Assembly (NCBI GenBank): GCA_002784145.1
Contig: PFKE01000097.1
Location: 1 to 50,052, forward strand
Source of the DNA: Flavobacteriaceae bacterium CG_4_10_14_3_um_filter_33_47
GTDB taxonomy: Bacteria; Bacteroidota; Bacteroidia; Flavobacteriales; Flavobacteriaceae
Direction: 5' to 3'
DNA length: 50,052 nt
Below, in pieces: positions 1 to 8,879 of this stretch. The notes below the pieces were generated by a model, which worked only from the letters and a program-made list of their open reading frames with translations, had not been told where the DNA came from and ran no database searches. Made by a program: the position numbers and the translations under genes. Position 1 is the first letter of the stretch. Each line of letters opens with the position of its first letter.

Positions 1-230
1 TTTTATTAAAAATAAAAGATCATGGTAGCGGAATGAGTAAAGCTGCCCAAAAACGTGTGTTTGAAAAATTTTACAGAGAACATACTGGAAATATACATAA
101 CGTAAAAGGTCACGGTCTTGGTCTTGCGTATGTCAAACGAATTGTAGATGACCACCAAGGTCATATAAAAGTAGAAAGTGAAAAAGACAAAGGAAGCACA
201 TTTACCATAAAGCTTCCTCTAATAACATAA
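1..230 (+). CDS. Sensor histidine kinase, C-terminal end (partial)
   Basis: This is the tail of a two-component histidine kinase whose start lies before the window. The frame is open from base 3. The translated part holds the end of the HATPase_c domain: the G1 box D-H-G-S-G-M just after the window start, the F-box region FEKFYRE, and the G2 box GHGLGL, followed by the usual final strands ending KLPL. The first ATG in the window (base 33) is inside the G1 box, so it is not the real start. The stop lies 2 bases before the start of an OmpR-type regulator, so the two form a cognate pair in one transcript. The pairing resembles RprX/RprY of Bacteroides, but the signal cannot be told from this fragment. 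Confidence 0.93.
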   Translation, partial: LLKIKDHGSGMSKAAQKRVFEKFYREHTGNIHNVKGHGLGLAYVKRIVDDHQGHIKVESEKDKGSTFTIKLPLIT

Positions 231-232
231 TT

Positions 233-937
233 ATGGAAGAACAAAACAAGAAAATTTTATTAGTAGAAGACGATCCTAATTTCGGAACTGTTCTTAAGGA
301 TTATTTAATGATGAATGACTATGACGTAGTACATGCGAAAAACGGTATGGAAGGGTTTGAAAAGTTTAAGAAAGACGATTTCGATTTATGCATTTTAGAT
401 GTGATGATGCCTTATAAAGATGGATTTACATTGGCTAAGGAGATTCGCGAAAAAAATAAAGAAGTGCCTATTGTTTTCCTAACAGCAAAAACTATGAAAG
501 AAGATGTGCTGAAAGGATACAAAGTAGGAGCGGATGATTATTTAAACAAACCTTTTGATAGCGAAGTGTTGCTCATGAAAATTAAAGCCATCATGCAACG
601 TAAAGCCACAGAAACCATTTCAGATAGTAAACAATTTGAGTTTAAAATTGGTGCATTTGATTTAAACTCAAAACTACGCTTTTTACGTTTTAAAGGTGGA
701 GAACCCGTAAAATTGTCTCCAAAAGAAAATGAATTATTAAGGTTACTGGCCTTACATGAAAATGATTTAATGCCACGCCAATTAGCATTGACAAAAATAT
801 GGAGAGACGACAACTACTTCACCTCAAGAAGTATGGACGTTTATATTGCCAAATTACGTAAATATTTAAAACTCGATGAAAAAGTTGAAATTTTAAACAT
901 TCACGGAGAAGGTTTTAGGTTAGTGGTTAATACCTAA
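233..937 (+). CDS. OmpR/PhoB-family DNA-binding response regulator
   Basis: Cytoplasmic transcription factor controlled by phosphorylation, 234 aa. Residues 7-120 form a receiver domain with the acidic pair D13/D14, phospho-acceptor D56 (in LDVMMP), switch T84 (in LTAK) and K106 (in NKPF). Residues about 135-230 form a winged-helix DNA-binding domain with the family signature LSPKENELLRLL and a C-terminal GEGFRLV hairpin. It directly follows the partial histidine kinase, its likely partner. A strong terminator follows at 961-987, so this is the last gene of the unit. The nearest named relatives I can suggest are RprY-like regulators; target genes are unknown. Confidence 0.96.
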   Translation: MEEQNKKILLVEDDPNFGTVLKDYLMMNDYDVVHAKNGMEGFEKFKKDDFDLCILDVMMPYKDGFTLAKEIREKNKEVPIVFLTAKTMKEDVLKGYKVGADDYLNKPFDSEVLLMKIKAIMQRKATETISDSKQFEFKIGAFDLNSKLRFLRFKGGEPVKLSPKENELLRLLALHENDLMPRQLALTKIWRDDNYFTSRSMDVYIAKLRKYLKLDEKVEILNIHGEGFRLVVNT

Positions 938-1264
938 TATAAAAGAATTTATAAATATAAAATCCAGCATTAGCTGGATTTTTTTTGCTTTATTTTTAAG
1001 TCATATCAAACCAAAAACCAAATTATTTATTAAATAATAAGATTCAATCAATTTTTAAATAAAATAGTACATGATGGTTGATTGTTAACTTTTAAAAATT
1101 GTAATCTATTATATGTGTAGAATTTTAAATTAGTACAATTTGGCACTTCTTTTTATTTAAATTTTCGTTAAATTTGAGTTCAAAGCTGTTAGGAATAGGC
1201 CTCTAACTTGCCCTAAAACAATGACCTTCCAGAAAAATAAAATTATTGATTTTAGTATAGTATT
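938..1264. other. Intergenic region between response regulator and hybrid kinase
   Basis: This 327-base gap holds the terminator at 961-987. The rest is very AT-rich with no gene of useful length. A -7-like box TAAATTTG lies at 1169-1176. The nearest upstream TTTG (1139-1142) is 26 bases away, longer than the usual 19-23. A 15-codon ORF at 1221-1268 ends in a TGA that overlaps the ATG of the hybrid kinase gene. I see no RNA gene or repeat. Confidence 0.6.
961..987 (+). terminator. Rho-independent terminator after response regulator
   Basis: Perfect 8-bp stem AATCCAGC / GCTGGATT with a 4-base loop, followed directly by a run of eight T. It ends the kinase/regulator transcript. Confidence 0.9.
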
Positions 1265-4200
1265 ATGAGCAACTACCAACATAAAACCAAAGCGGAACTC
1301 ATTAAAGAGTTAAAAAAATTGAAAGAATTGAATAATTTGTTGGTTTCTTCTCATAAAAAGAAAGAAAAAAAGCAAGATGATGATGAACAAAAGTTGCATA
1401 AAAAAGATTTGCTCTTTAGAAAACTTTCAGCAAATGTACCCGATTTAATTTATCAGTTTACAAGAAGAACTGACGGTTCTTATTTTGTTCCGATTGCTTC
1501 TGAAGGCATCAAAAATATTTTTGGCTGTTCGCCGGAAGATGTTTTGAATGACTTCGCACCTATTACCAAAGTCATTTACCCAGAAGATTTTGACAGGGTT
1601 ATTAACGACATTGAATATTCAGCAAAGCATTTAACTTATTTTACCTGCGAATTTAGGGTGCAATTGCCTGGGAAAGAAATACAATGGATTTTATCCAATT
1701 CAACCCCAGAAAAACTGCCCGACGGAAGCGTTACTTGGTATGGTTTTAATGCAAACATTACCGAACAAAAGAAAACTGAGGGAAAGTTAAAAAAGGCAGC
1801 GCTTTTGTTGCAATCCAGCATTGAAAGTCCCAAAGACATGATTGTTCTTTCCATAGATAAAAATTATAGCTATCTGTATTTTAATGAATTTCATAAATCA
1901 ACAATGCTGTATGCATACGGACAAGAGGTGAAAATTGGAATGAATTTATTGGCATGTATAACTTCCGAAGAAGATCGAATAAAAGCGAAAATAAATTATG
2001 ATAAAGCACTAAACGGTGAAAGTCATATCACCATTGAGGAATATGGCGATATTCAAAAGGCGTATTATGAAACAAGATACAATCCTATTTTTAATGACAA
2101 AAACGAAATTATTGGAACAACAGCATTTTCAGCCAACATTACAGACCGTAAACAAGCGGAAAAGGACCTAATAGAAAGTGAATACCGCTTTAGAAAATTA
2201 TACGAAGACGGTGCAACCGGCATGGCAATGGTTAATAAAGATTTTAAGTTCCTTATGGCAAACCGTATGTTCTGCCAAATGCTCGGATACCAGGAGGAAG
2301 AACTTCAACTACTTACTTTTCTCGATGTTACACATCCGGATGATAAGGATAAAGATATTTCCCAGGTTAAAAAAATGATAGCAGGGGAAATTGATGTTTA
2401 CAGAACCGAGAAAAGGTATTTAAATAAAAATGGTCAAACTATCTGGGCACAAATTACTTTATCAACATTTTATGATTCTAATGGTCGGTTTCTCTATAAC
2501 CTCGCAATAATTATTAATATAACCGAACGTAAAATTGCAGAAGAATCTTTGCGTGAAAGCGAGACAAAACTAAAAAGAATACTTAACAATCTCCAAGATG
2601 CTTACTTGCAGGCTGATTTGGACGGCAATATTACCTTCGTAAATATAACAGCAGCAAAAATTTACGGTTATGCCAATATTCAAGAAATGATTGGGCTGCC
2701 TACTTCAAACTTATATAAGGATAAAGTAGAAAGAGAAAAACTGATTGTAAATTTAAGTACGTCAGAAAAATTAACTGACATTATTGGAGAAGGCCTTAAA
2801 AAAGATGGCACAACTTTTTGGGTTTCAATTAGTGTACAATATTTAAAGGACAATCAAGGGAAAATAATTGGCACAGAAGGATTGATAAGGGACATTACAA
2901 GCAGAAAAAATACTGAGGATGAAATACTAAAACTATCTCAAGCCGTTGAACAAAGTCCGGCTTCCATTATTTTAACTGACACAAAAGGAAATGTTGAATA
3001 TGCCAACCCTAAAGCACTTAAAATTACCGGTTATAACTTAGATGAATTAAAGGGAAAAAATCCAAGAATATTTAGTTCAGGAGAAAAACCAAAAAGTGAA
3101 TATAAAGATTTATGGGAAACCATTTTATCAGGTCAAGAATGGCGTGGTGAATTTCACAATAAAAAGAAAAACGGGGAGCTTTATTGGGAACTTGCATCCA
3201 TCTCTCCTATCATAAACGAAAAGGGTGAAATCATTAATTTTCTGGCAGTGAAAGAAGACATAACCGAACGTAAACAAATATTAAATGATTTGGTGGCCGC
3301 CAAAGAAAAAGCCGAAGAAAGTGACCGCCTAAAATCAGCTTTTTTGGCCAATATGAGCCACGAAATTCGCACGCCAATGAATGGCATTCTAGGCTTTGCA
3401 GGATTGCTAAAAGAGCCCGGAATTTCAGGGCAAAAGCAACAAAAATATATCAAAATTATTGAGAAAAGCGGTGAGCGAATGCTTAACATCATCAATGATA
3501 TTATTGATATTTCAAAAATTGAATCGGGCACGATGAAAATGTATATTAATGAAACGGATATCAATGAGAAAATTGAAAACTTATATCATTTCTTTAAACC
3601 AGAGGCCAAAGCAAAAAATATTCAGTTTTCTGTTGAACAAACCTTGCCAAACAATGAAACCATCGTTAAAATGGATTCAGAAAAAGTACATGCCGTTCTT
3701 TCAAATCTATTAAAAAACGCCATTAAATTTACCAATAAAGGCAAAATAGAATTTGGGGTTGGTTATGAAAGTTCCTCTTCCGGGAAAAAACAGCTGAAAT
3801 TTTTCGTAAAGGATACAGGAATGGGCATCCCAATAGACCGTCAACAAGCCATTTTCGAACGTTTTATACAAGCCGATGTTCATGATAAAATGGCACTTCA
3901 AGGAGCAGGATTGGGTTTGTCTATTTCCAAAGCCTATGTTGAAATGCTGGGTGGAAAAATTTGGGTAGAAAGCCAAGAGAGAATGGGCTCGGTGTTTTAC
4001 TTTACCATTCCTTGTAATGATGAAACGGAAAAAGTATTTGTTCAAGATGTCGAGGCTTCCATTAAAACGGACTACACACCCAGAAAATTAAAAATATTAA
4101 TTGCTGAAGACGATGAAGCTTCACAAATGTTGCTGTCTATGATTGTTGAGGAGTTTACTTCAGAAATATTCATAGCAAATGACGGCATTGAAGCCGTTGA

Positions 4201-4447
4201 AATTTATAAGAACAATCCCGATATAGATTTAATTCTGATGGATGTTAAAATGCCCAATTTAAATGGATATGATGCTACCCAACAAATTCGTGAATTAAAC
4301 AAGAACGTAGTGATTATTGGACAGACAGCCTATGCGCTTTCTTTTGATAGGCAAAAAGTAATGGACGCAGGTTGCAATGATTATATTTCAAAACCAATTT
4401 TAATGAACGATTTAAAGACACTAATTAGGAAGCATTTTAAAGTATAA
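1265..4447 (+). CDS. Soluble multi-PAS hybrid histidine kinase with receiver domain
   Basis: Cytosolic hybrid sensor kinase, 1060 aa. Residues 1-50 are charged and probably coiled coil. About five PAS/PAC units follow, each ending in an N-I-T-x-x-K or D-I-T-x-R-K type motif (near residues 165, 292, 419, 544 and 666). HisKA lies at about 690-755 with phospho-acceptor H699 in the sequence SHEIRTPMNG. HATPase_c lies at about 800-920 with N-box N818 and a GAGLGL G2 box. A receiver domain at about 945-1060 has phospho-acceptor D993 and K in SKPI. I see no membrane segment or signal peptide, so it senses an internal cue, possibly redox, light or a small ligand, through PAS domains. No output regulator is adjacent, so it is an orphan and its phosphorelay partner is unknown. 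Confidence 0.94.
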   Translation: MSNYQHKTKAELIKELKKLKELNNLLVSSHKKKEKKQDDDEQKLHKKDLLFRKLSANVPDLIYQFTRRTDGSYFVPIASEGIKNIFGCSPEDVLNDFAPITKVIYPEDFDRVINDIEYSAKHLTYFTCEFRVQLPGKEIQWILSNSTPEKLPDGSVTWYGFNANITEQKKTEGKLKKAALLLQSSIESPKDMIVLSIDKNYSYLYFNEFHKSTMLYAYGQEVKIGMNLLACITSEEDRIKAKINYDKALNGESHITIEEYGDIQKAYYETRYNPIFNDKNEIIGTTAFSANITDRKQAEKDLIESEYRFRKLYEDGATGMAMVNKDFKFLMANRMFCQMLGYQEEELQLLTFLDVTHPDDKDKDISQVKKMIAGEIDVYRTEKRYLNKNGQTIWAQITLSTFYDSNGRFLYNLAIIINITERKIAEESLRESETKLKRILNNLQDAYLQADLDGNITFVNITAAKIYGYANIQEMIGLPTSNLYKDKVEREKLIVNLSTSEKLTDIIGEGLKKDGTTFWVSISVQYLKDNQGKIIGTEGLIRDITSRKNTEDEILKLSQAVEQSPASIILTDTKGNVEYANPKALKITGYNLDELKGKNPRIFSSGEKPKSEYKDLWETILSGQEWRGEFHNKKKNGELYWELASISPIINEKGEIINFLAVKEDITERKQILNDLVAAKEKAEESDRLKSAFLANMSHEIRTPMNGILGFAGLLKEPGISGQKQQKYIKIIEKSGERMLNIINDIIDISKIESGTMKMYINETDINEKIENLYHFFKPEAKAKNIQFSVEQTLPNNETIVKMDSEKVHAVLSNLLKNAIKFTNKGKIEFGVGYESSSSGKKQLKFFVKDTGMGIPIDRQQAIFERFIQADVHDKMALQGAGLGLSISKAYVEMLGGKIWVESQERMGSVFYFTIPCNDETEKVFVQDVEASIKTDYTPRKLKILIAEDDEASQMLLSMIVEEFTSEIFIANDGIEAVEIYKNNPDIDLILMDVKMPNLNGYDATQQIRELNKNVVIIGQTAYALSFDRQKVMDAGCNDYISKPILMNDLKTLIRKHFKV

Positions 4448-4613
4448 TCAGTATCAAAATCTATGTAGGATTTTCCAAGTAGGCGAGAACCAAGCAATTA
4501 TTTTTAGGACATGGTGTTACCATACGTTTTTATAATAATTTATTAAGTTCTTGGTTATTTTCACTTAAAGGTATCACTTTTAAAATGGTCCAATTAAAAA
4601 AAACTGACTAAAC

Positions 4614-6443
4614 TTACTTTTTAGAATTAATGTACTCATCAACAAAGTCTTCTAAAACATTTAAAGGAATTGCACCATGGGAAATAACCACTTCATGAAA
4701 TTCACGAATATCAAATTTTTCTCCTAAAGAATCTTTTGCTTTTTTACGCAATTCTAAAATCTTCATCATTCCAATTTTATACGCAGTTGCTTGACCAGGA
4801 CTCACGATGTGTCTTTCTACCATTTTAATGGCTTTTGATTCTGTGTCTGGCGCATTATCCATATAGTATTTAATGCCTTCTTCACGAGTCCATTTTTTTG
4901 CATGTATCCCTGTATCTACTACCAATCTACATGCTCTCCACAATTCCATAGCCAAACGTCCAAAATCTGAATAAGGGTCAGTATAAAATCCCATTTCTTT
5001 TGGAATAAATTCAGAGTATAATCCCCAACCTTCTGTATAAGCTGTATAATCGCCAAATTTTCTAAACATTGGCACTTCACCTAATTCTTGCTGAATAGCC
5101 AATTGCATATGGTGTCCTGGAATTCCTTCGTGATAGGCTAATGCTTCCATTTGATAAATTGGCATAGCTTCCATATCGTATAAGTTGGCATAATAAATAC
5201 CAGGTCTAGAACCATCAGCCGAAGGACGATTGTAAAATGCTATTTCAGCCGATTTTTCTCTAAATGGCTCAACAGCCTTCACCACAATGTGTGCTTTAGG
5301 TTTGGTTATAAATATTTCATCCAATCTAGTTTTCATACTATCTATTATATGCACTGCTTTTGCTAAATAGGCGTCTTTTCCATTTTGGTCTGAAGTGTAA
5401 TAAAACTGCTTATCTGTCTTCATAAATTGAAAAAACTCCTGTAAACTTCCTTCAAATCCAACTTGATTCTTAATTACTTCCATTTCTCCATGAATTCTTG
5501 CTACCTCACTCAATCCTATTTCGTGAATTTCATCAGCTGTTAATTCGGTTGTTGTAATTAATTTTAAAGCCACATTGTAGAATGCTTCGCCGTCAGGCAA
5601 TTTCCAAGCACCATCATCTGTATTTGCTCTTTCTTTCTGCCCCTTCATAAAGGAAATAAGTCTTTCGTAAGCAGGTTTTACAGATGTTATTAAGGCTTCA
5701 TTAGCTTGAGTTTCTAAATTAGATTTAGTTTCATCATCTATTTCCAATTTGTTCACTTTCATCATAAAATCTTTCAATAAAGTACTTTGCTTATCTGACT
5801 TATCGAAGGGTTGTCCAATCAATATATTTTCTGAACCTTCCACTACTTTATCATAAATAAATTTTGGAGGAACAATACCAATTGCTTCCCGCGCTTTTAA
5901 ATTCTCGACCACTTGAGTGAAGAATCTATTAAATTCATTCAATCTAGAAATATAGGCTTCAGCATCAGAAATACTATCAATGCGATGCATGTTTATCATA
6001 AATGTTGGCTTTACAGTATGTACGCCACTCATTTGATTTACAGGATAGTTATGTAATCTATATTTATAATTAGCAATACTATTTTCTTTCCGTTGTTTAA
6101 ACAGTTTATAATTTAATAATGCATCCTTGGAAAGTGCATCTACATTCACAGAATCTGTTAACCACGCTAGTTCTCTTTTGTCTATTTCTAAATCTCTTTC
6201 AGCAGCTTGTGGAGAAATGTCTTTAAGTTTTCCGTAATCCTTTTTTATTCCAAGTCTAGTTTGAAATTCTGGAGAAAGATCCAATTCATCATCAAATGAT
6301 TTTTGAAAAAAATCATTGACTTTTTTTGATTCTGCCAAAATCTCTGCATCTGTATATACTTTTTCACTTTTATCTTTTTTACAAGAAATGAATAATGTAA
6401 CAGCCAATAATATCAGTGCTAATTTTAAAATTGTTTTTTTCAT
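4614..6443 (-). CDS. DUF885 family lipoprotein (putative metallopeptidase)
   Basis: Predicted exported lipoprotein, 609 aa. The N-terminus is a lipoprotein signal with lipobox L-F-I-S-C (C21), followed by a lysine-rich stretch. The rest matches the DUF885 family, whose hallmark H-E-x4-H-H is present at residues 438-445 (YHEGIPGHHMQ). In this family the motif is thought to bind a metal as in zinc peptidases, but the substrate is usually unknown. It stands alone between a convergent hybrid kinase gene and an unlinked operon. No TAnnTTTG box was recognised just upstream of its start. The peptidase role is inferred from the family. Confidence 0.9.
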   Translation of the reverse strand: MKKTILKLALILLAVTLFISCKKDKSEKVYTDAEILAESKKVNDFFQKSFDDELDLSPEFQTRLGIKKDYGKLKDISPQAAERDLEIDKRELAWLTDSVNVDALSKDALLNYKLFKQRKENSIANYKYRLHNYPVNQMSGVHTVKPTFMINMHRIDSISDAEAYISRLNEFNRFFTQVVENLKAREAIGIVPPKFIYDKVVEGSENILIGQPFDKSDKQSTLLKDFMMKVNKLEIDDETKSNLETQANEALITSVKPAYERLISFMKGQKERANTDDGAWKLPDGEAFYNVALKLITTTELTADEIHEIGLSEVARIHGEMEVIKNQVGFEGSLQEFFQFMKTDKQFYYTSDQNGKDAYLAKAVHIIDSMKTRLDEIFITKPKAHIVVKAVEPFREKSAEIAFYNRPSADGSRPGIYYANLYDMEAMPIYQMEALAYHEGIPGHHMQLAIQQELGEVPMFRKFGDYTAYTEGWGLYSEFIPKEMGFYTDPYSDFGRLAMELWRACRLVVDTGIHAKKWTREEGIKYYMDNAPDTESKAIKMVERHIVSPGQATAYKIGMMKILELRKKAKDSLGEKFDIREFHEVVISHGAIPLNVLEDFVDEYINSKK

Positions 6444-6629
6444 GAGATATTTATCTTATATTTCAATTATTGCTCGTTTTTTCTAAATGCATGGTAACTT
6501 TTATGATATGAGTCCGTTTTAATGACTTATATCTAGAATTAAACGAAGTTAGATATTTTTTCTGACAAAGGCAATTAAATAACTGGGAAGAGATTATATA
6601 AAAGCCTTATAAAACCAGGTGATTAATTA

Positions 6630-7286
6630 TTAAATTCTCTTTGATAACCAATCTCTAAATTCATAAAAATTTTGTGGCACTACACCATGCCCAACAGGAA
6701 ATTCGGAATATTGGTGTTTAATATTTAAATGACTTAAAAAAGGTGGTGTTTGTCTTGCCCAATCTACAGGAATCACTTGGTCCACAATACCATGAGAACA
6801 ATAAAAATCCAGATGAGAATAGTCTTTGTTTTCAATGCTTTTTGGAAAAACATCTTTATTTATATAGCCACTTAAAGCCACAACATTTCTAATTTTTTCA
6901 GGATAAGTAAGTGCAACAGCATAACTTAAAATGGTGCCTTGACTAAACCCTAAAAGTGACACATTGTTTTTGTTTACTGGATAAGTTTTGGTAGCTTCAT
7001 CAATAAATTTTGCAATCAAGTCACGTGATTCTTTAGCTTGGTCATTATCACTCCATTTTCCTTGTACGGCATCAAAATTAATAGCATACCAAGCATTTCC
7101 ATAGGGTTTCATAGGGTAAGGAGCACGAACCGAAATGATAAACAATTCTTGGGGTAATTCACTTGCAAACGAAAACAAATCATTTTCATCACTGCCATAA
7201 CCATGAAGCATGATGAGTAATGGTGCATCTTTTTGTAAAGACGATTCTCTAATAATATGATGTAAGGAAAGTGTTGTTTGGCTCAT
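6630..7286 (-). CDS. Alpha/beta hydrolase, carboxylesterase/phospholipase family
   Basis: Serine esterase of the Abhydrolase_2 type, 218 aa, probably cytoplasmic. Visible motifs are LHGYGSDENDL near the N-terminus, the nucleophile elbow GFSQG (S115), D in HGIVDQVIP and H in PVGHGVVP, which complete the catalytic triad. I place the start at the ATG at 7286, four bases after the stop of the upstream DUF4870 gene. A longer reading from 7331 would use TTG and overlap that gene by 41 bases, so I reject it. It is the last gene of the BatA/dihydroorotase-like operon. The substrate is not predictable beyond short acyl or lysophospholipid esters. Confidence 0.92.
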   Translation of the reverse strand: MSQTTLSLHHIIRESSLQKDAPLLIMLHGYGSDENDLFSFASELPQELFIISVRAPYPMKPYGNAWYAINFDAVQGKWSDNDQAKESRDLIAKFIDEATKTYPVNKNNVSLLGFSQGTILSYAVALTYPEKIRNVVALSGYINKDVFPKSIENKDYSHLDFYCSHGIVDQVIPVDWARQTPPFLSHLNIKHQYSEFPVGHGVVPQNFYEFRDWLSKRI

Positions 7287-7290
7287 GTTA

Positions 7291-7620
7291 TTAACCAATA
7301 CTTGAGAATAGTTTTTGATAAAATTCTCCAACCAATGGAACGGTTTGTTGCTTACCAGCTACGGCATTAATAAAACCAAAAATAAAAAGAACTCCAAAAA
7401 ATATCCAAAAACCAAGGGTTATAAGCCAACTATCAAATGAGCCAACAACATAACCTAAAAGAAAAAAAGTAAGCCACAAACCAAGGGCTTGTCTTATATG
7501 AAATGAGGCAAACGGATTCTTTTTCTCAATATTCAAAACAATAGCAATAATAGTTCCAATAATGGTTAAGTAACTTATAATGGCGGTTGTTTTTCCTTCT
7601 TCTATCGTTTGGTTTGACAT
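7291..7620 (-). CDS. DUF4870 small membrane protein
   Basis: Small inner-membrane protein, 109 aa, with three hydrophobic segments (about residues 14-32, 47-63 and 66-90). The signature FASFHIRQALGLWL is typical of DUF4870 (Tic20-like fold). No enzymatic residues are apparent and its role is unknown. It starts 5 bases after the dihydroorotase-like gene and its stop is 4 bases before the esterase start, so it is co-transcribed with both. Confidence 0.85.
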   Translation of the reverse strand: MSNQTIEEGKTTAIISYLTIIGTIIAIVLNIEKKNPFASFHIRQALGLWLTFFLLGYVVGSFDSWLITLGFWIFFGVLFIFGFINAVAGKQQTVPLVGEFYQKLFSSIG

Positions 7621-7625
7621 GATAA

Positions 7626-8879
7626 TTAGTTTAAAAACAGTTGGTTATTTGAAATAATACCATAAACTTTACCTTTTAAAGCCTGATTTTCAAAAATAGC
7701 GTTTTTTGACTTAGAGACCACATCATTTAAGGAGAAAGTATATTTAATATCTGGGTTAAATAACGTGATATCCAACTTGTTGCCAATATTTATTGAATGT
7801 TTTTCCAAACCAAATCTTGATTTTCCTTTGGTTAATAACTCAATGGTTTTCTTTAAAGTAAAGATGGTTTGAAGCGCTCCAAAAGCACTTTCTAGTCCAA
7901 TGGTGCCATAAGCTGCATGGTCAAATTCAACCTTTTTATGTTCAATATCCATAGGATTGTGGTCTGAAGTAACCATATCAATAGTACCATCTTTAATGCC
8001 TTCTAGTAAAGCATCAATATCTTCTTGCGTGCGTAGTGGCGGTAATACTTTATAAGCCGTATCAAAATCAGTTAAAACCTTATCTGTAAAGCATAAATTA
8101 TGAATGGCGACACTACAACTTACATCTAATTTTTTCTTTTTGGCTTGTCTGATTAATGCCACCGAATCTGCTGTCGAAATGGTTGGTATATGAAGTTTTC
8201 CATGGGTGTATTCCAACAAAAATAAATCTCTTGCCACTTGTAATTCTTCAGATAAGGTAGGGTTTCCTTTTAATCCTAAGGATGTGCTTGTAATGTTTTC
8301 GTTCATAACGCCTAACCCAGAAATCTTGTTGTCTTGAGGAAACGAGCAAACCAGTCCGTTAAAATTGCTAGTATATTGCAATGCCAACTTCATAAGGTTA
8401 GGATTAGCAACAGACTTTTTGTAATCATAAAAAGCGACTGCACCCGCACTTTTCATATCATATAATTCCGCTAAATCCACTCCATTGCTATCTTTAGTTA
8501 AAGCACCAACAGGAAGTAATTTTACAGCATGATGCTCTGCTTTAGAATTGACAAAGGTTATATCTGAATTGGAATCAATAATAGGATGTGTGTTAGCGTT
8601 CATGGCAACAGCAGTAAAACCTGAAGAGGCAGCTGTTTTCAATCCATTTTTAATGGTCTCTCGATCTTCAAAACCAGGTTCGCCAAAACAGACACTACTA
8701 TCAAACCAGCCTTGAGAAACATGCAAGTTTTTAAACGAAATTTCTTGATATTTTTTTGGGTTTTTTAGGTGAATTCCTATTTGTGAAATAACACCTTTTT
8801 CAATTAATAGATCTTGAATGGTATTATGAAATTCACTTTTTGAATCGATAATTTTAGCTGATTTTATAAGTATGTTCAT
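7626..8879 (-). CDS. Dihydroorotase-like protein lacking the HxH metal motif
   Basis: Amidohydrolase-superfamily protein, 417 aa, clearly homologous to class I dihydroorotase (pyrimidine synthesis). The defining D-x-H-x-H-x-R-E-P-G is changed to D60-S-S62-V-C64-F-G66-E-P-G: both metal histidines and the substrate-binding arginine are lost. The later H-x-x-H-I-S-T motif reads HIPTIST, with T233 in place of the metal His. The IHNL histidine and D306 (in SDHNP) remain. Such a protein is unlikely to be an ordinary zinc dihydroorotase. It may be a non-catalytic paralogue, like PyrC' of Pseudomonas, or have a new role. It overlaps the BatA-domain gene by 4 bases and is not next to other pyrimidine genes. 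A database would probably label it dihydroorotase. Confidence 0.85.
   Translation of the reverse strand: MNILIKSAKIIDSKSEFHNTIQDLLIEKGVISQIGIHLKNPKKYQEISFKNLHVSQGWFDSSVCFGEPGFEDRETIKNGLKTAASSGFTAVAMNANTHPIIDSNSDITFVNSKAEHHAVKLLPVGALTKDSNGVDLAELYDMKSAGAVAFYDYKKSVANPNLMKLALQYTSNFNGLVCSFPQDNKISGLGVMNENITSTSLGLKGNPTLSEELQVARDLFLLEYTHGKLHIPTISTADSVALIRQAKKKKLDVSCSVAIHNLCFTDKVLTDFDTAYKVLPPLRTQEDIDALLEGIKDGTIDMVTSDHNPMDIEHKKVEFDHAAYGTIGLESAFGALQTIFTLKKTIELLTKGKSRFGLEKHSINIGNKLDITLFNPDIKYTFSLNDVVSKSKNAIFENQALKGKVYGIISNNQLFLN

Noticed and set aside
1180-1220. GTTAG...CTAAC inverted repeat around AGGCCT before the hybrid kinase gene
   Set aside because: Only 5-bp arms, which occur by chance at this length.
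3181-3564. 127-codon minus-strand frame inside the hybrid kinase gene
   Set aside because: Shadow of the HisKA region; hydrophobic composition comes from reading lysine/glutamate-rich codons backwards.
4491-4559. AACCAAG / CTTGGTT inverted repeat between two converging genes
   Set aside because: Arms are only 7 bp with a 55-base spacer and a poor T-run; too weak to call a terminator.
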